A stretch of DNA of 64,000 nucleotides from Teredinibacter turnerae (GTDB lineage Bacteria; Pseudomonadota; Gammaproteobacteria; Pseudomonadales; Cellvibrionaceae): positions 124,001-188,000 of the forward strand of contig NZ_CP149817.1 in the NCBI RefSeq assembly GCF_037935975.1, written 5' to 3'. Position numbers and translations under genes: made by a program. Positions 1 through 8,313 of this stretch are shown here, one piece after another; within the stretch, counting starts at the first letter, position 1, and every line of letters begins with the position of its first letter. The notes below the pieces were generated by a model. The model ran no database searches. It worked only from the letters and a program-made list of their open reading frames with translations, and was not told where the DNA came from.

Positions 1-261
1 TACAACCAGGGAGGTAAGCCCAAGAATGCCTGGCTCAATAGTGTTCTTACCAAACCGTCCCCCCTCAAAGCCGCGCTGCGTCCTGTTACACCGCGGTTTT
101 TGCTGGATGCCTATGTTAAATTCAAGCATAAAAATTTAACCAAGCCTGCGCTCGAGGAAACTACCCGGCGCACGCTTGAACAGGGTTACGTGCAGGAAAT
201 CGATAAGCTGGAAGCGCTACTTGCGCGAGATTTAAGCCACTGGCGTGGAGCCGAGGCCTAA
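1..261 (+). CDS. Sulfotransferase, C-terminal fragment (cut by window edge)
   Basis: Frame 1 is open from the first base to the TAA at 259-261, giving 86 residues without a start, so the gene begins outside the window. The end (LEALLARDLSHW) resembles the C-terminal helix of bacterial PAPS-dependent sulfotransferases, where the last helix often reads L-LGRDLS-W, and it resembles the C-terminus of the next gene (LEDFLSCDLQHW). The stop abuts the ATG of the following sulfotransferase with no gap, so the genes are almost certainly co-transcribed. The catalytic P-loop lies outside the window, so the assignment is by neighbour and C-terminal similarity only. Confidence 0.7.
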   Translation, partial: YNQGGKPKNAWLNSVLTKPSPLKAALRPVTPRFLLDAYVKFKHKNLTKPALEETTRRTLEQGYVQEIDKLEALLARDLSHWRGAEA

Positions 262-1107
262 ATGCAACACGCGTCCAACTTTGGGCCAGATTTTCTGTAT
301 ATCGGGCCCGACAAATCCGGTTCCACCTGGCTCTACAATGTGTTGTCGAATCATCCCCAGTGCTTTGTGCCGGATGCTAAAGATATTTATTATTTCGATA
401 AATATTACGCACGCGGTGAAGACTGGTATCGCGGGTTTTTTCGTGCAGCCCCAGCGACAGCAAGTGTTAAAGGGGAGATTTCTCACGGCTATTTGTTTGA
501 CGAACAGGCGCCGATACGTATTCATCAGGACTTTCCCGAAGCCAAGGTCATGACCACGCTGCGCCACCCGGTGGAGCGCAGCATTTCTCACTATTTCTAT
601 CTGCGGGCCAGTGGTTTAATCAATTGTCCGTTGCAAGAGGCCGTTCAAATACGGCCTGGCATTATCCAGAGCAGCCTTTATTATCAGCCGATAAAACGTT
701 TTAGCGAACAGATCCCCTCGCATCTTCTACACATCAGTTTTTTCGAAGATCTACAGCAGCATCCTCGGGAACACGCGTACGCCGTGTTTGAATTTCTTGG
801 TTTAGATGCGCTTGATTGTGTAGATTTTGGCGCAAAGGTTCGAGAGGCAAGACAACCGAAGAATGTTGCTCTTGCCAAAATGTTGAAACTTGCAGCCATT
901 AAAGCGCGAGACCTGGGGTTTGCCTCCATGCTGGGTAGAATCAAAAACAGCCAGATGATCAATCACCTGTATCGGCCGCTGGACAAATCTGCCCGTGAGG
1001 TGGTGACTGCAGACGATCGCGCCTGGCTGGCAGCTAAATTGCGCGACGATACACTGCGGCTCGAGGATTTTTTGAGCTGCGACTTGCAGCATTGGATTGA
1101 GGCTTAG
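262..1107 (+). CDS. Sulfotransferase family protein
   Basis: The 281-residue protein has the 5'-phosphosulfate-binding loop near residues 14-24 (GPDKSGSTWLY) and a 3'-phosphate-binding region around residues 95-115 (TTLRHPVERSISHYFY), both diagnostic of PAPS-dependent sulfotransferases. The expected reaction transfers sulfate from PAPS to a hydroxyl, here probably of a sugar in the exopolysaccharide made by the downstream locus (inference from context). It is cytoplasmic, with no signal peptide. The ATG directly follows the previous stop codon and the next sulfotransferase begins 14 bp after its stop, so three sulfotransferases lie in tandem. The acceptor cannot be read from sequence. Confidence 0.85.
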   Translation: MQHASNFGPDFLYIGPDKSGSTWLYNVLSNHPQCFVPDAKDIYYFDKYYARGEDWYRGFFRAAPATASVKGEISHGYLFDEQAPIRIHQDFPEAKVMTTLRHPVERSISHYFYLRASGLINCPLQEAVQIRPGIIQSSLYYQPIKRFSEQIPSHLLHISFFEDLQQHPREHAYAVFEFLGLDALDCVDFGAKVREARQPKNVALAKMLKLAAIKARDLGFASMLGRIKNSQMINHLYRPLDKSAREVVTADDRAWLAAKLRDDTLRLEDFLSCDLQHWIEA

Positions 1108-1121
1108 GATCGAGGCTTAAT

Positions 1122-2105
1122 ATGGCAGAACAACCGCAACCTAATTTGTTTATTGTCGGCCAGCCGAAGTCGGGTACCAGTGCGGTGTTTTCATTTTTAC
1201 GGCAGCACCCTGAGATAAATGCCTGCTCGGCGAAAGAACCGAGTTTCTTCTGTTCGGACATTCGCTCACAATATTTCCACTTGAGTAAGCAGGCGCGCAC
1301 ATTAAAAAATTATTTGGCGCTGTATCGAAGTGGTGATTATCGCTATTGGCTGGAAGGGTCTACCGCGTATTTATACTCTGCGAAAGCGGCGGAGGAAATA
1401 CATCAGTTTAATCCGGATGCGCGAATCATCATTCTGTTGCGTGAACCTGCCGAGTTTTTATTTACTTACCACAAGCAATTATTGCGTAACAGCTGCCCGT
1501 TTGAGGAAGTGACGTCTCTGGAGGACGCGCTTGCCCTCGAGCCGCAGCGCCGCCGCGGCGAAAAGTTGCCGCGCGATGTTTTCGATGCCTCTTTTTTGTA
1601 TTACAGCGAACGCCTGCGCTATGTGGAGCATATTAAGCGCTTTACTGCGTTGTTTCCTGTGGGCCAAATAAAAATCGTGATATACGATGATTTTAAAGCG
1701 GATAACGCGCAAGTTATGAGCGGGCTGTGGCAGTGGTTGGGTTTAACGCCGCCAGCCGCGATGGAGCTGCAGCAAGTGAACGCACAGGTGGAAGTACGCA
1801 ACAGGCGGTTGAAGCAGTTTTTAGACAAGCGGTTATTTGGTGTTAAGCAGGTTCTGCGCAAGCGGATTGGCAAGCGTATTTTCAAAGTCTTGCGTGCCGG
1901 TTATCGCAAAATTATTTTTGCCGGGGCTGTGCAAGAAAAACTCGATCCAGCGCTCGCGCAGAAAATTCGCGCACGTTATGTCAATGAAGTGGAAGCGCTC
2001 AGTGACTATCTTGGCCGCGATCTCGTTAGCGAGTGGGGTTACGCGAGTTTTTCTGCCTCGGCAAAAAGCGCGGCAAAAGCGGAGCCGATGTCGCTATCAA
2101 ACTGA
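1122..2105 (+). CDS. Sulfotransferase family protein
   Basis: The 327-residue protein carries a PAPS-binding loop at about residues 10-20 (IVGQPKSGTSAVF) and a second PAPS contact region near residues 105-120 (IILLREPAEFLFTYHKQ). Residues 180-260 are basic. It is the third consecutive sulfotransferase and likely modifies the same polysaccharide. The final 67 bp overlap the 3' end of the glycosyltransferase on the opposite strand, an unusual tail-to-tail overlap. Substrate unknown. Confidence 0.85.
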   Translation: MAEQPQPNLFIVGQPKSGTSAVFSFLRQHPEINACSAKEPSFFCSDIRSQYFHLSKQARTLKNYLALYRSGDYRYWLEGSTAYLYSAKAAEEIHQFNPDARIIILLREPAEFLFTYHKQLLRNSCPFEEVTSLEDALALEPQRRRGEKLPRDVFDASFLYYSERLRYVEHIKRFTALFPVGQIKIVIYDDFKADNAQVMSGLWQWLGLTPPAAMELQQVNAQVEVRNRRLKQFLDKRLFGVKQVLRKRIGKRIFKVLRAGYRKIIFAGAVQEKLDPALAQKIRARYVNEVEALSDYLGRDLVSEWGYASFSASAKSAAKAEPMSLSN

Positions 2106-3187
2106 TCGATACTGTTTATTTGCAACACCTGATGCTGGATTTCCCGCATGTCCTGTTGGCGGTACGCTTTGGGGAACTGGCGAATACACTCGGCGATAGA
2201 CGACGCTCGGTGTGGGTTAAAGCGCATATAGGCGGGCAGGTCGTAGTCGTTTACAAAAGCCAGGTTGGAACACAATACGGGCTTGCCGCGGTAGACGCTT
2301 TCAAGAAAAGCGAGCGGCAATCCTTCGTAGAGAGACGGCAGCAGGACGCAATGAATCTGCTGCTGCAGCAGCGCGGCGAGCTCACGTCTGTTGAGCCAGC
2401 CATGAAAGTTAAACGCCTTATTTAAACTGGCTTTGTCGACAGCGTGTTTTAGCTGGCCCAAATCAGGGCCGTCGCCAACAATGTGAAACTTTATTTGTTG
2501 TCGTTGGGTTTTCAGTTGTTGCGCTACCGCTATAAGTTGCGCTTGATTTTTTTGTTTGAAATTAACGCGGCCGATGACTGCCAGATGGAGCACATCGGCG
2601 GTGGTAAAATCGGTTTGCACCGGAGGTGGACTTGGGGCTTCCGGTTTGAGGTTGACCGGGTTGTTCACGATACGCAGAGGCTGGTGATTGATGCGCTGCT
2701 GTAAAAACGCGGCTTGTGAATGACTGATAGTAAGATAAAACGCATTGAGCCGGTACAATGCGCCGCCTACAAGGTCGCGCAGCAGTGCGAAGCGGTTACC
2801 AAGGTCTCTGTTGCTCTGGCCAAATGGAATGTAAGAGCCGGTGTAAATGCCGGCGCGACGAGCGGCGAGCAGTCCGCGCAGGCCAGACTCGATATAGCCT
2901 TGTGAAATGACTGCGAGCTGCGGTTGAACCTGATCCAGTTGTTGCCGCAGCAGGGTTGTATCCCACTGATGAGCATGTCGGAGTTTGGGCTCTTTGCAAT
3001 GAAAAGGCAGTCGCAGAGGTTGTACCGCGCTATCAAGTAATGGTGCGATGGCCTCCGCGTAAAACGCGAAATGTACTTCGCAACCAAAACGCGTGGCCAG
3101 GGTATTGGCGATGGCTGCGGTTAGAATTTCGTGACCGCCAACAATATTAGCATCGGAATAGAGGTAAAGCCTTTTACCTGCAAGCAT
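2039..3187 (-). CDS. Glycosyltransferase family 4 protein
   Basis: The 382-residue GT-B protein begins with an N-terminal Rossmann-like half (LYLYSDANIVGGHEILTAAI, a glycine-rich donor/acceptor loop) and has a C-terminal half with HLAVIGRVNFKQKNQ, FHIVGDGPDL and LLPSLYEGLPLAFLES. The last is the E-x7-E type nucleotide-sugar site of GT4 retaining enzymes. It probably adds a sugar to the lipid-linked repeat unit of the local exopolysaccharide. It is transcribed divergently from the export operon across a region with four 14-bp repeats, and its 3' end overlaps the sulfotransferase gene by 67 bp. Donor and linkage are unknown. Confidence 0.85.
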   Translation of the reverse strand: MLAGKRLYLYSDANIVGGHEILTAAIANTLATRFGCEVHFAFYAEAIAPLLDSAVQPLRLPFHCKEPKLRHAHQWDTTLLRQQLDQVQPQLAVISQGYIESGLRGLLAARRAGIYTGSYIPFGQSNRDLGNRFALLRDLVGGALYRLNAFYLTISHSQAAFLQQRINHQPLRIVNNPVNLKPEAPSPPPVQTDFTTADVLHLAVIGRVNFKQKNQAQLIAVAQQLKTQRQQIKFHIVGDGPDLGQLKHAVDKASLNKAFNFHGWLNRRELAALLQQQIHCVLLPSLYEGLPLAFLESVYRGKPVLCSNLAFVNDYDLPAYMRFNPHRASSIAECIRQFPKAYRQQDMREIQHQVLQINSIDQFDSDIGSAFAALFAEAEKLA

Positions 3188-3202
3188 GAGTGCATCACTC
3201 TT

Positions 3203-3258
3203 TTAGGTTAACTCATTTAAGTTAACGTATTTAAGTTAATGTGTATAAGTTAACGTGT
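3203..3258. repeat. Four tandem 14-bp direct repeats (iteron-like)
   Basis: Four consecutive 14-bp units start at 3203, 3217, 3231 and 3245, each built around GTTAAC/T: TTAGGTTAACTCAT, TTAAGTTAACGTAT, TTAAGTTAATGTGT, ATAAGTTAACGTGT. They occupy the whole space between the divergent glycosyltransferase start (3187) and the leader of the YjbH-like gene (3324). The 14-bp period is not a helical repeat, so a regulator binding every unit would rotate around the helix. It may be an operator array or a polymerase-slippage repeat; function is inferred from position only. Confidence 0.75.
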
Positions 3259-3323
3259 TAATAGGACAAGCCTTGGCGCCTATACCAATAAGTATAACGA
3301 GTTGTGTAAAGCTTAACGACCAG

Positions 3324-4718
3324 ATGAGTAAAACTTTGTTAACGCCCGGCTCGCCCGCTCGGTGGGCAGTAATTTTCCGCTCTCTGCATCGGTCTGCTGG
3401 GCGTGCGCTGTTCGCGGTTTCGATGCTCGCGAGCACGGCTGTTTACGCACAAGTGAACACTGGCTCGATAGACGGGGCACTGAAAAACCAAGGGTATAGG
3501 AACACGCGGCTCACCGTCGAAAATGAGATTCTATGGTTGTCGTTACCCGGAAACTATGTAGCCAGGTCTGGCGAAAATCTGGGGCGTGTTGTGCGGCTCG
3601 TACACGAGTCTGCGCCGCCGGAGATCCTTGAAATACGGGTGCAATTGCGCGCTACCCGCAAGCCGGACTGCTTGGTTTTTTCTCGCGCATTGCTGGCGCG
3701 CTACTACCAGAGAATGTTGCCGCGCAGGCAATTGATTCAGGCGGCATCGGCGAGCCCCAGTGCCTGCGATGCCTATCCGCGAGCACGTTCAGCTGAACGT
3801 CTATTGCCCTGGCCAGCGACAATGGATTTAGCTTTGGGTCTGCTGACGGGGTGGCGACTTTCACCTGAACCAAATATCGCCCTGGTGCTGCAACCGATTG
3901 GAATAGATTCGCGCATCCAGCAAAACGATGGCGATTTTTATGCGGATTGGAAAAGTTATTTGCACGCAGACTGGCAACCGGGAGACCATTGGCAGCTGGG
4001 CGTGAGCGGTTACCTGCGCTGGCAGTTGGATGACGATCAACCGGTGGCGGCTGACACGGCTGGCGAGACGGATCTGCCGCGTATTTTCGATCTGGATGCC
4101 CGGCGTCACGACAATCGCGCGGGCCTGGAGCGCGCATTTTTTGGCTGGCGCTACGGCAATCACACCGGGGGGCTGGCGTTTAGCGCAGGCTTGCTGGACG
4201 AGTATCTGGCGGGTGTCGGTGTCCAGGCAGTTATTCCCAGCGGCCTGGACTGGCTGAACCTGGAATTGCGGCTCGACCGAACTAACGCCCGTGAGAGTAC
4301 GGGTTTCTCGCTTGGCTCGTACTACGCAACCTCGGCCTTGGGCGGGGTGAATGTCCAGGCTGGCCGAGCCTATGCCCGCTTGCTGGCAGGTCGATTTGTG
4401 GCGGGCGATGAAGGCGTGTGGCTGGGTGCGGGGTACCGGTTTTCCAATGGTGCAGCGGTGCAGCTGTGGACCAGTCTGAGCGAGATTGACGGCCCACTCT
4501 ACGATAGTGAAACACCACCGGCTGACGGTGATGAACGTGAGCATCGTTTTGGGCTGACGCTGGTATTACCGTTTGGAGATAGAGCGGGCCAGCGTTTCCA
4601 ACTGGATGCACGCAACCAAATCGACGATGTCGCCCAACTGGTGAATCGTCCACTGGATTTACATGGCGGGGAGAGCAGGTTGCGCCCAGCCCATTATTTT
4701 GACCGTTTTGGTCAGTAA
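3324..4718 (+). CDS. YjbH/GfcD-like exopolysaccharide outer-membrane protein
   Basis: The ATG at 3324 (MSKTLL) is preferred because it is followed by basic residues, a hydrophobic segment and AVYAQ, a plausible signal-peptidase site. The mature protein is rich in alternating aromatic/hydrophobic strands (WQLGVSGYLRWQL, LAFSAGLLDEYLAG, VWLGAGYRFSNG) and ends LRPAHYFDRFGQ, consistent with a beta-barrel of the YjbH group that accompanies capsule or EPS export genes. At 464 residues it is shorter than two-domain YjbH proteins of about 700, so it may hold only part of the architecture. It is the first gene of the export operon; the next begins 13 bp later. The YjbH assignment is from memory of the family and context. 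Confidence 0.65.
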   Translation: MSKTLLTPGSPARWAVIFRSLHRSAGRALFAVSMLASTAVYAQVNTGSIDGALKNQGYRNTRLTVENEILWLSLPGNYVARSGENLGRVVRLVHESAPPEILEIRVQLRATRKPDCLVFSRALLARYYQRMLPRRQLIQAASASPSACDAYPRARSAERLLPWPATMDLALGLLTGWRLSPEPNIALVLQPIGIDSRIQQNDGDFYADWKSYLHADWQPGDHWQLGVSGYLRWQLDDDQPVAADTAGETDLPRIFDLDARRHDNRAGLERAFFGWRYGNHTGGLAFSAGLLDEYLAGVGVQAVIPSGLDWLNLELRLDRTNARESTGFSLGSYYATSALGGVNVQAGRAYARLLAGRFVAGDEGVWLGAGYRFSNGAAVQLWTSLSEIDGPLYDSETPPADGDEREHRFGLTLVLPFGDRAGQRFQLDARNQIDDVAQLVNRPLDLHGGESRLRPAHYFDRFGQ

Positions 4719-4731
4719 CAGAGCCTTGAAT

Positions 4732-7419
4732 ATGATGATAAGGAACAGCGTTAAACGCAGTTGTTGCTTCAGCTTGACTGCGTTAACTCTCTCTTTGGTG
4801 GCGGAGCTGAGCACGGCAGCCGAACCCGCCCAGCAAATCCGGCAAGCCGCGCCCGCTGCGCAGGACAAGTTGCTGGAAGAATACATCGCCGTCGCTGATG
4901 AGCCGGAGGTTGCGATAGACGATTCCGCTAGCAGCAGTGCCGAAGTGCTAAAAATTCGCCCTGGCACCACACTCTATTTAACCCTCACTGAAGACAGCCA
5001 GAGTCCGGCGGCGCCACTGCTCAAACGGCAATCCGTGTTTGTGGTAAACGACGCGGGCCAATTGATACTGGATAAGCTGGCGAAAATTCCGCTCGCGGGT
5101 CTCTCTGCCAGCGAGGCGGTGTTGCGCCTGAAAGGCGAGCCCCTGTTTCAGGGGGAAAGCCCAACCTTGAGCATACTCCCGGCGGACACCACTGACGCCG
5201 CGCCCTTGCAACGTTTTGGCAGCCGATTGTTCAGAACTAACCCGCAGGTTCAGTCGCTGGATAACCTGCCTGTTCCTGAAGACTATGTGCTCGGTGCGGG
5301 TGATCAGATTAGCGTACAGCTCACCGGCGCTGAAACAGCGAGTGATACCTATACGGTCAGCCGAGAGGGGACACTCGAACTACCCCAGTTGGGCCCCATT
5401 GCCGTGGCGGGTTCGCGCTTTCAGGTAGTGAAGGAGCGGCTGGCCGGGCTCTACGCAGAAAAGCTTATCGGTACTGAAGCTCATGTGAGTATGGGCGCGT
5501 TGCGCTCAATACAGGTGCGGGTACTCGGTGAAGTGGGCGAGCCCGGCAGTTATGTGGTGGGTTCACTGGCGTCGGTCGTGGACGTGCTGGCCGCAGCGGG
5601 GGGAATCAGCGACATTGGCTCTTTCCGTACGGTGCGTGTCGAGCGCGGTGGCAAGGTGTTAGCTGAGCTCGATTTGTACCGGCTGTTAACAACCGGCGAG
5701 TTCGAAGATACGCGCTTGCTGGCGGGAGATACCGTGTTTGTGCCGGTGGCAAAAAAGCTGGTGAGCATCAGTGGGCAGGTTAAGCGTCCGGCGGTCTATG
5801 AGCTTACCGGCAAGGCGTCTATTCGCGAAGCGATAGCGTTGGCGGGCGGCCTGCAAAGCGGCGCTCTGCAGGACAATATTCGGGTGCACCGCGATAATGG
5901 TGAGCAACTGCTGCAGGTAGATCTCGCCACCGGTCCAGGGCGCGATTTGGCGCTCCAGGACGGCGATGAGGTAACAGTTGTGAGTCAGCAATTCGAGCTC
6001 GCACAGCAGGTTCGCGTCAGTGGCGAAGTGCTGCAACCGGGGGACTACGCCCTCCAGCCAGGTTTGCGACTGAGTACGCTGCTTGCGAGCGCGGGTTTGC
6101 GCCACGATACCGACCGCGCTACGGCGTTGCTTGTGCGTGCGAGTGCCGCATTGCGGCCTGAGCTATTGATCGTGTCACCTGCTCAGGCGTTGCAGGCTGG
6201 CAGTACGGCAGCCAATCCATTATTGCGTGCGGGCGATTCTCTCTATCTCTTTTCAACCAGCACCCCGGGGCAACGCAGCAGTTTGCTGCTGCCATTAATT
6301 AACGAACTGCAGCAACAGACGTATGGTTCGCCTCGCCTGGTGGCCGTTAATGGCGCGGTGGCGGAACCCGGTACCTACCCGCTTACCCGCAATATGCGGG
6401 TGAGTGACCTGCTTGCGCTCGCGGGCCAAATTCAGGCGCAAGGCCCGCAACAAGGGCTGGCAACGCAACTGGAGCTGTCCCGAGCGGGGGTGGATGCAGA
6501 AGGCAATCCACTGGTTACCCATCGCCGCGTGTCGCTGGCGTCCGTACGCGATGGTTCTGACAACCCGATGTTGCAGGCCTGGGATACGGTTACCGTCAAG
6601 CGTGACCCGCGATACAGCGAACAGCACACGGTGCAGCTGGCAGGCGAGGTGCGCTACCCCGGCGTGTACCGGGTCGCACCCGGTGAGCAGCTGTCCAGCC
6701 TGATTCAGCGCGCCGGTGGCCTGACCGTGATGGCGTTTCCTGCCGGCGCGGTGTTGGTGCGTGAATCCATTAGCGAGTCGCAAAAGCGCGAGCTGCAACA
6801 ACTTGCCGATCAAATCGAACTGGGTCTGAAGTCCACCATTCTGGAACGTGCAGACGAAACCATTCGCCCGGCGGAATCGTTGCAAGTGGCGAGCGATGTG
6901 GTGACGTTGCTGCGCGATGCCGAACCTATGGGGCGGTTGGTGTTCGATTTGCCGAGACTGGTGGCAGAGTCAAATCACGGCAAGCTTTCCGACGCGGATA
7001 TCACCTTGTTTGATGGCGATCAGCTTTATATTCCGCCAGTGATGGAAACGGTCTCCGTGGTGGGTGAAGTTCACCGGCCAACCAGTCATGTATTTCAGGA
7101 TCAATTCAGTGCAATGGATTATGTGAGCCTCAGTGGCGGTATCACCAGTAAATCCAAGCAAAAGCTGATCTACCTGGTTCGCGCTGACGGGTCTGCCAAG
7201 AAGTTGAAGTCTGGCTGGCGTAAAACCCATGTCCAACCGGGAGACACCATTGTGGTTCCACTTAACGTGGAAAAAATACGGGGTCTGCGCCGCTGGCAGG
7301 ATATCACCGGCATAATTGCGAATCTGATAACGCCATCAGCGGCTATGGTGAACGCGGCGGCGGCGTGGAAGACGGCGGAAGCGATCGAACACCGCGAAAA
7401 CATCAACGTGAACTGGTAG
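4732..7419 (+). CDS. Large Wza-like polysaccharide export protein with multiple SLBB domains
   Basis: The 895-residue protein has an N-terminal hydrophobic segment. A poly-export domain starts around residue 180 (PVPEDYVLGAGDQISVQLTG), and at least six SLBB-type units follow, each marked by a G-x-V-x-x-P-x-x-Y motif: GEVGEPGSYVV, GQVKRPAVYEL, GEVLQPGDYAL, GAVAEPGTYPL, GEVRYPGVYRV and a weaker GEVHRPTSHVF. It should form or extend the periplasmic and outer-membrane export channel for the EPS. Wza of E. coli is under 400 residues with two SLBB repeats, so this is an extended form. The ATG at 4732 follows the previous stop closely. I see no clear lipobox, so membrane anchoring is uncertain. Confidence 0.85.
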   Translation: MMIRNSVKRSCCFSLTALTLSLVAELSTAAEPAQQIRQAAPAAQDKLLEEYIAVADEPEVAIDDSASSSAEVLKIRPGTTLYLTLTEDSQSPAAPLLKRQSVFVVNDAGQLILDKLAKIPLAGLSASEAVLRLKGEPLFQGESPTLSILPADTTDAAPLQRFGSRLFRTNPQVQSLDNLPVPEDYVLGAGDQISVQLTGAETASDTYTVSREGTLELPQLGPIAVAGSRFQVVKERLAGLYAEKLIGTEAHVSMGALRSIQVRVLGEVGEPGSYVVGSLASVVDVLAAAGGISDIGSFRTVRVERGGKVLAELDLYRLLTTGEFEDTRLLAGDTVFVPVAKKLVSISGQVKRPAVYELTGKASIREAIALAGGLQSGALQDNIRVHRDNGEQLLQVDLATGPGRDLALQDGDEVTVVSQQFELAQQVRVSGEVLQPGDYALQPGLRLSTLLASAGLRHDTDRATALLVRASAALRPELLIVSPAQALQAGSTAANPLLRAGDSLYLFSTSTPGQRSSLLLPLINELQQQTYGSPRLVAVNGAVAEPGTYPLTRNMRVSDLLALAGQIQAQGPQQGLATQLELSRAGVDAEGNPLVTHRRVSLASVRDGSDNPMLQAWDTVTVKRDPRYSEQHTVQLAGEVRYPGVYRVAPGEQLSSLIQRAGGLTVMAFPAGAVLVRESISESQKRELQQLADQIELGLKSTILERADETIRPAESLQVASDVVTLLRDAEPMGRLVFDLPRLVAESNHGKLSDADITLFDGDQLYIPPVMETVSVVGEVHRPTSHVFQDQFSAMDYVSLSGGITSKSKQKLIYLVRADGSAKKLKSGWRKTHVQPGDTIVVPLNVEKIRGLRRWQDITGIIANLITPSAAMVNAAAAWKTAEAIEHRENINVNW

Positions 7420-7425
7420 GGAATT

Positions 7426-8313
7426 ATGTCGAATTCAGAAAACCCCAACCGGTATTACCTGGAACTGGGCTCTGTTCCCGAGTCGTTACACTTGGTGGAT
7501 ATTGGCGGTGCCCTCTGGCGTGCTAAATGGGTGCTGTTAGCGGTGATCGCTGTTTTCGTTGCGGCTTTCACCGCGCTCGCGATGATCACACCAGTGAAGT
7601 ACACCGCCGAAGTGGTGGTTGCCGAGGCTAATGCCGTGGCGAAAACCGACCCCGGCAGCGACAGTGCCGTGCCAGATATTGGTGTGAACCTGCCGTCTAA
7701 CGAAGCGTTGGCAATGATCACCTCGCGGGACTTCATTAACCGTTTTATTGAAGATAACAACCTGCTGCCTGTGCTTTATCGCGGGCAGTGGAATGCACAA
7801 ACCCAAAGCTGGAAGGTACCCGCTGAAGCCCCGACCCTGTGGCGGGCCTACAAGCGCTTTTCACGCCGGGTACTGGATGTGGGCAAGGATGCGGAATCAG
7901 GCCTGATTCGCGTATCGGTCAGTTTTAACCAACCCGAGCTGGCGGCTGAGTGGGCGAATAAAATCGTTGCCGAAGTGAACGAAGTGCTGCGGGCAAATGC
8001 CATTCGCGAGGCGGAAGAGACGCTCGCTTATCTTAATCAGGAGCTCCAGCGCACCGCATCCATGGATTTAAAAGCGTCGCTCAATGAACTGGTGAAGGCG
8101 CAGAAAGCACGGGTGGTGGCTGCCAACGTTCACAAGCAATACGCATTTCGCATTGTCGACCCGGCGGTGGTGCCGGAAGAACCGGCGATCCCAAAATTGA
8201 CCCTGTTGCTCATTATTCTGGGAACAGTGTTGGGGACTTTTGTGGGGGTGACAGGCGTGCTACTGCACCATCTGGTTCAGCGCACCCGCCGTTCAGCTGA
8301 GGCGCACGTATGA
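7426..8313 (+). CDS. Wzz-like chain-length determinant / polysaccharide co-polymerase
   Basis: The 295-residue protein has a first membrane segment at about 35-58 (WVLLAVIAVFVAAFTALAMI), a periplasmic region with helices (EAEETLAYLNQELQRTAS), then a proline-rich motif (DPAVVPEEPAIPK) before the second membrane segment (LTLLLIILGTVLGTFVGV). This is the classic Wzz topology. It lacks the fused tyrosine autokinase of Wzc, and no separate kinase is visible in the locus. It would control polymer length together with the Wzy-like protein. It starts 6 bp after the SLBB gene and overlaps the flippase by 4 bp (ATGA). Confidence 0.85.
   Translation: MSNSENPNRYYLELGSVPESLHLVDIGGALWRAKWVLLAVIAVFVAAFTALAMITPVKYTAEVVVAEANAVAKTDPGSDSAVPDIGVNLPSNEALAMITSRDFINRFIEDNNLLPVLYRGQWNAQTQSWKVPAEAPTLWRAYKRFSRRVLDVGKDAESGLIRVSVSFNQPELAAEWANKIVAEVNEVLRANAIREAEETLAYLNQELQRTASMDLKASLNELVKAQKARVVAANVHKQYAFRIVDPAVVPEEPAIPKLTLLLIILGTVLGTFVGVTGVLLHHLVQRTRRSAEAHV

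Noticed and set aside
3203-3258. Replication-origin iterons
   Set aside because: The 14-bp repeats lack DnaA boxes or a replication gene nearby and lie in a promoter region, so an operator or slippage repeat is more likely.
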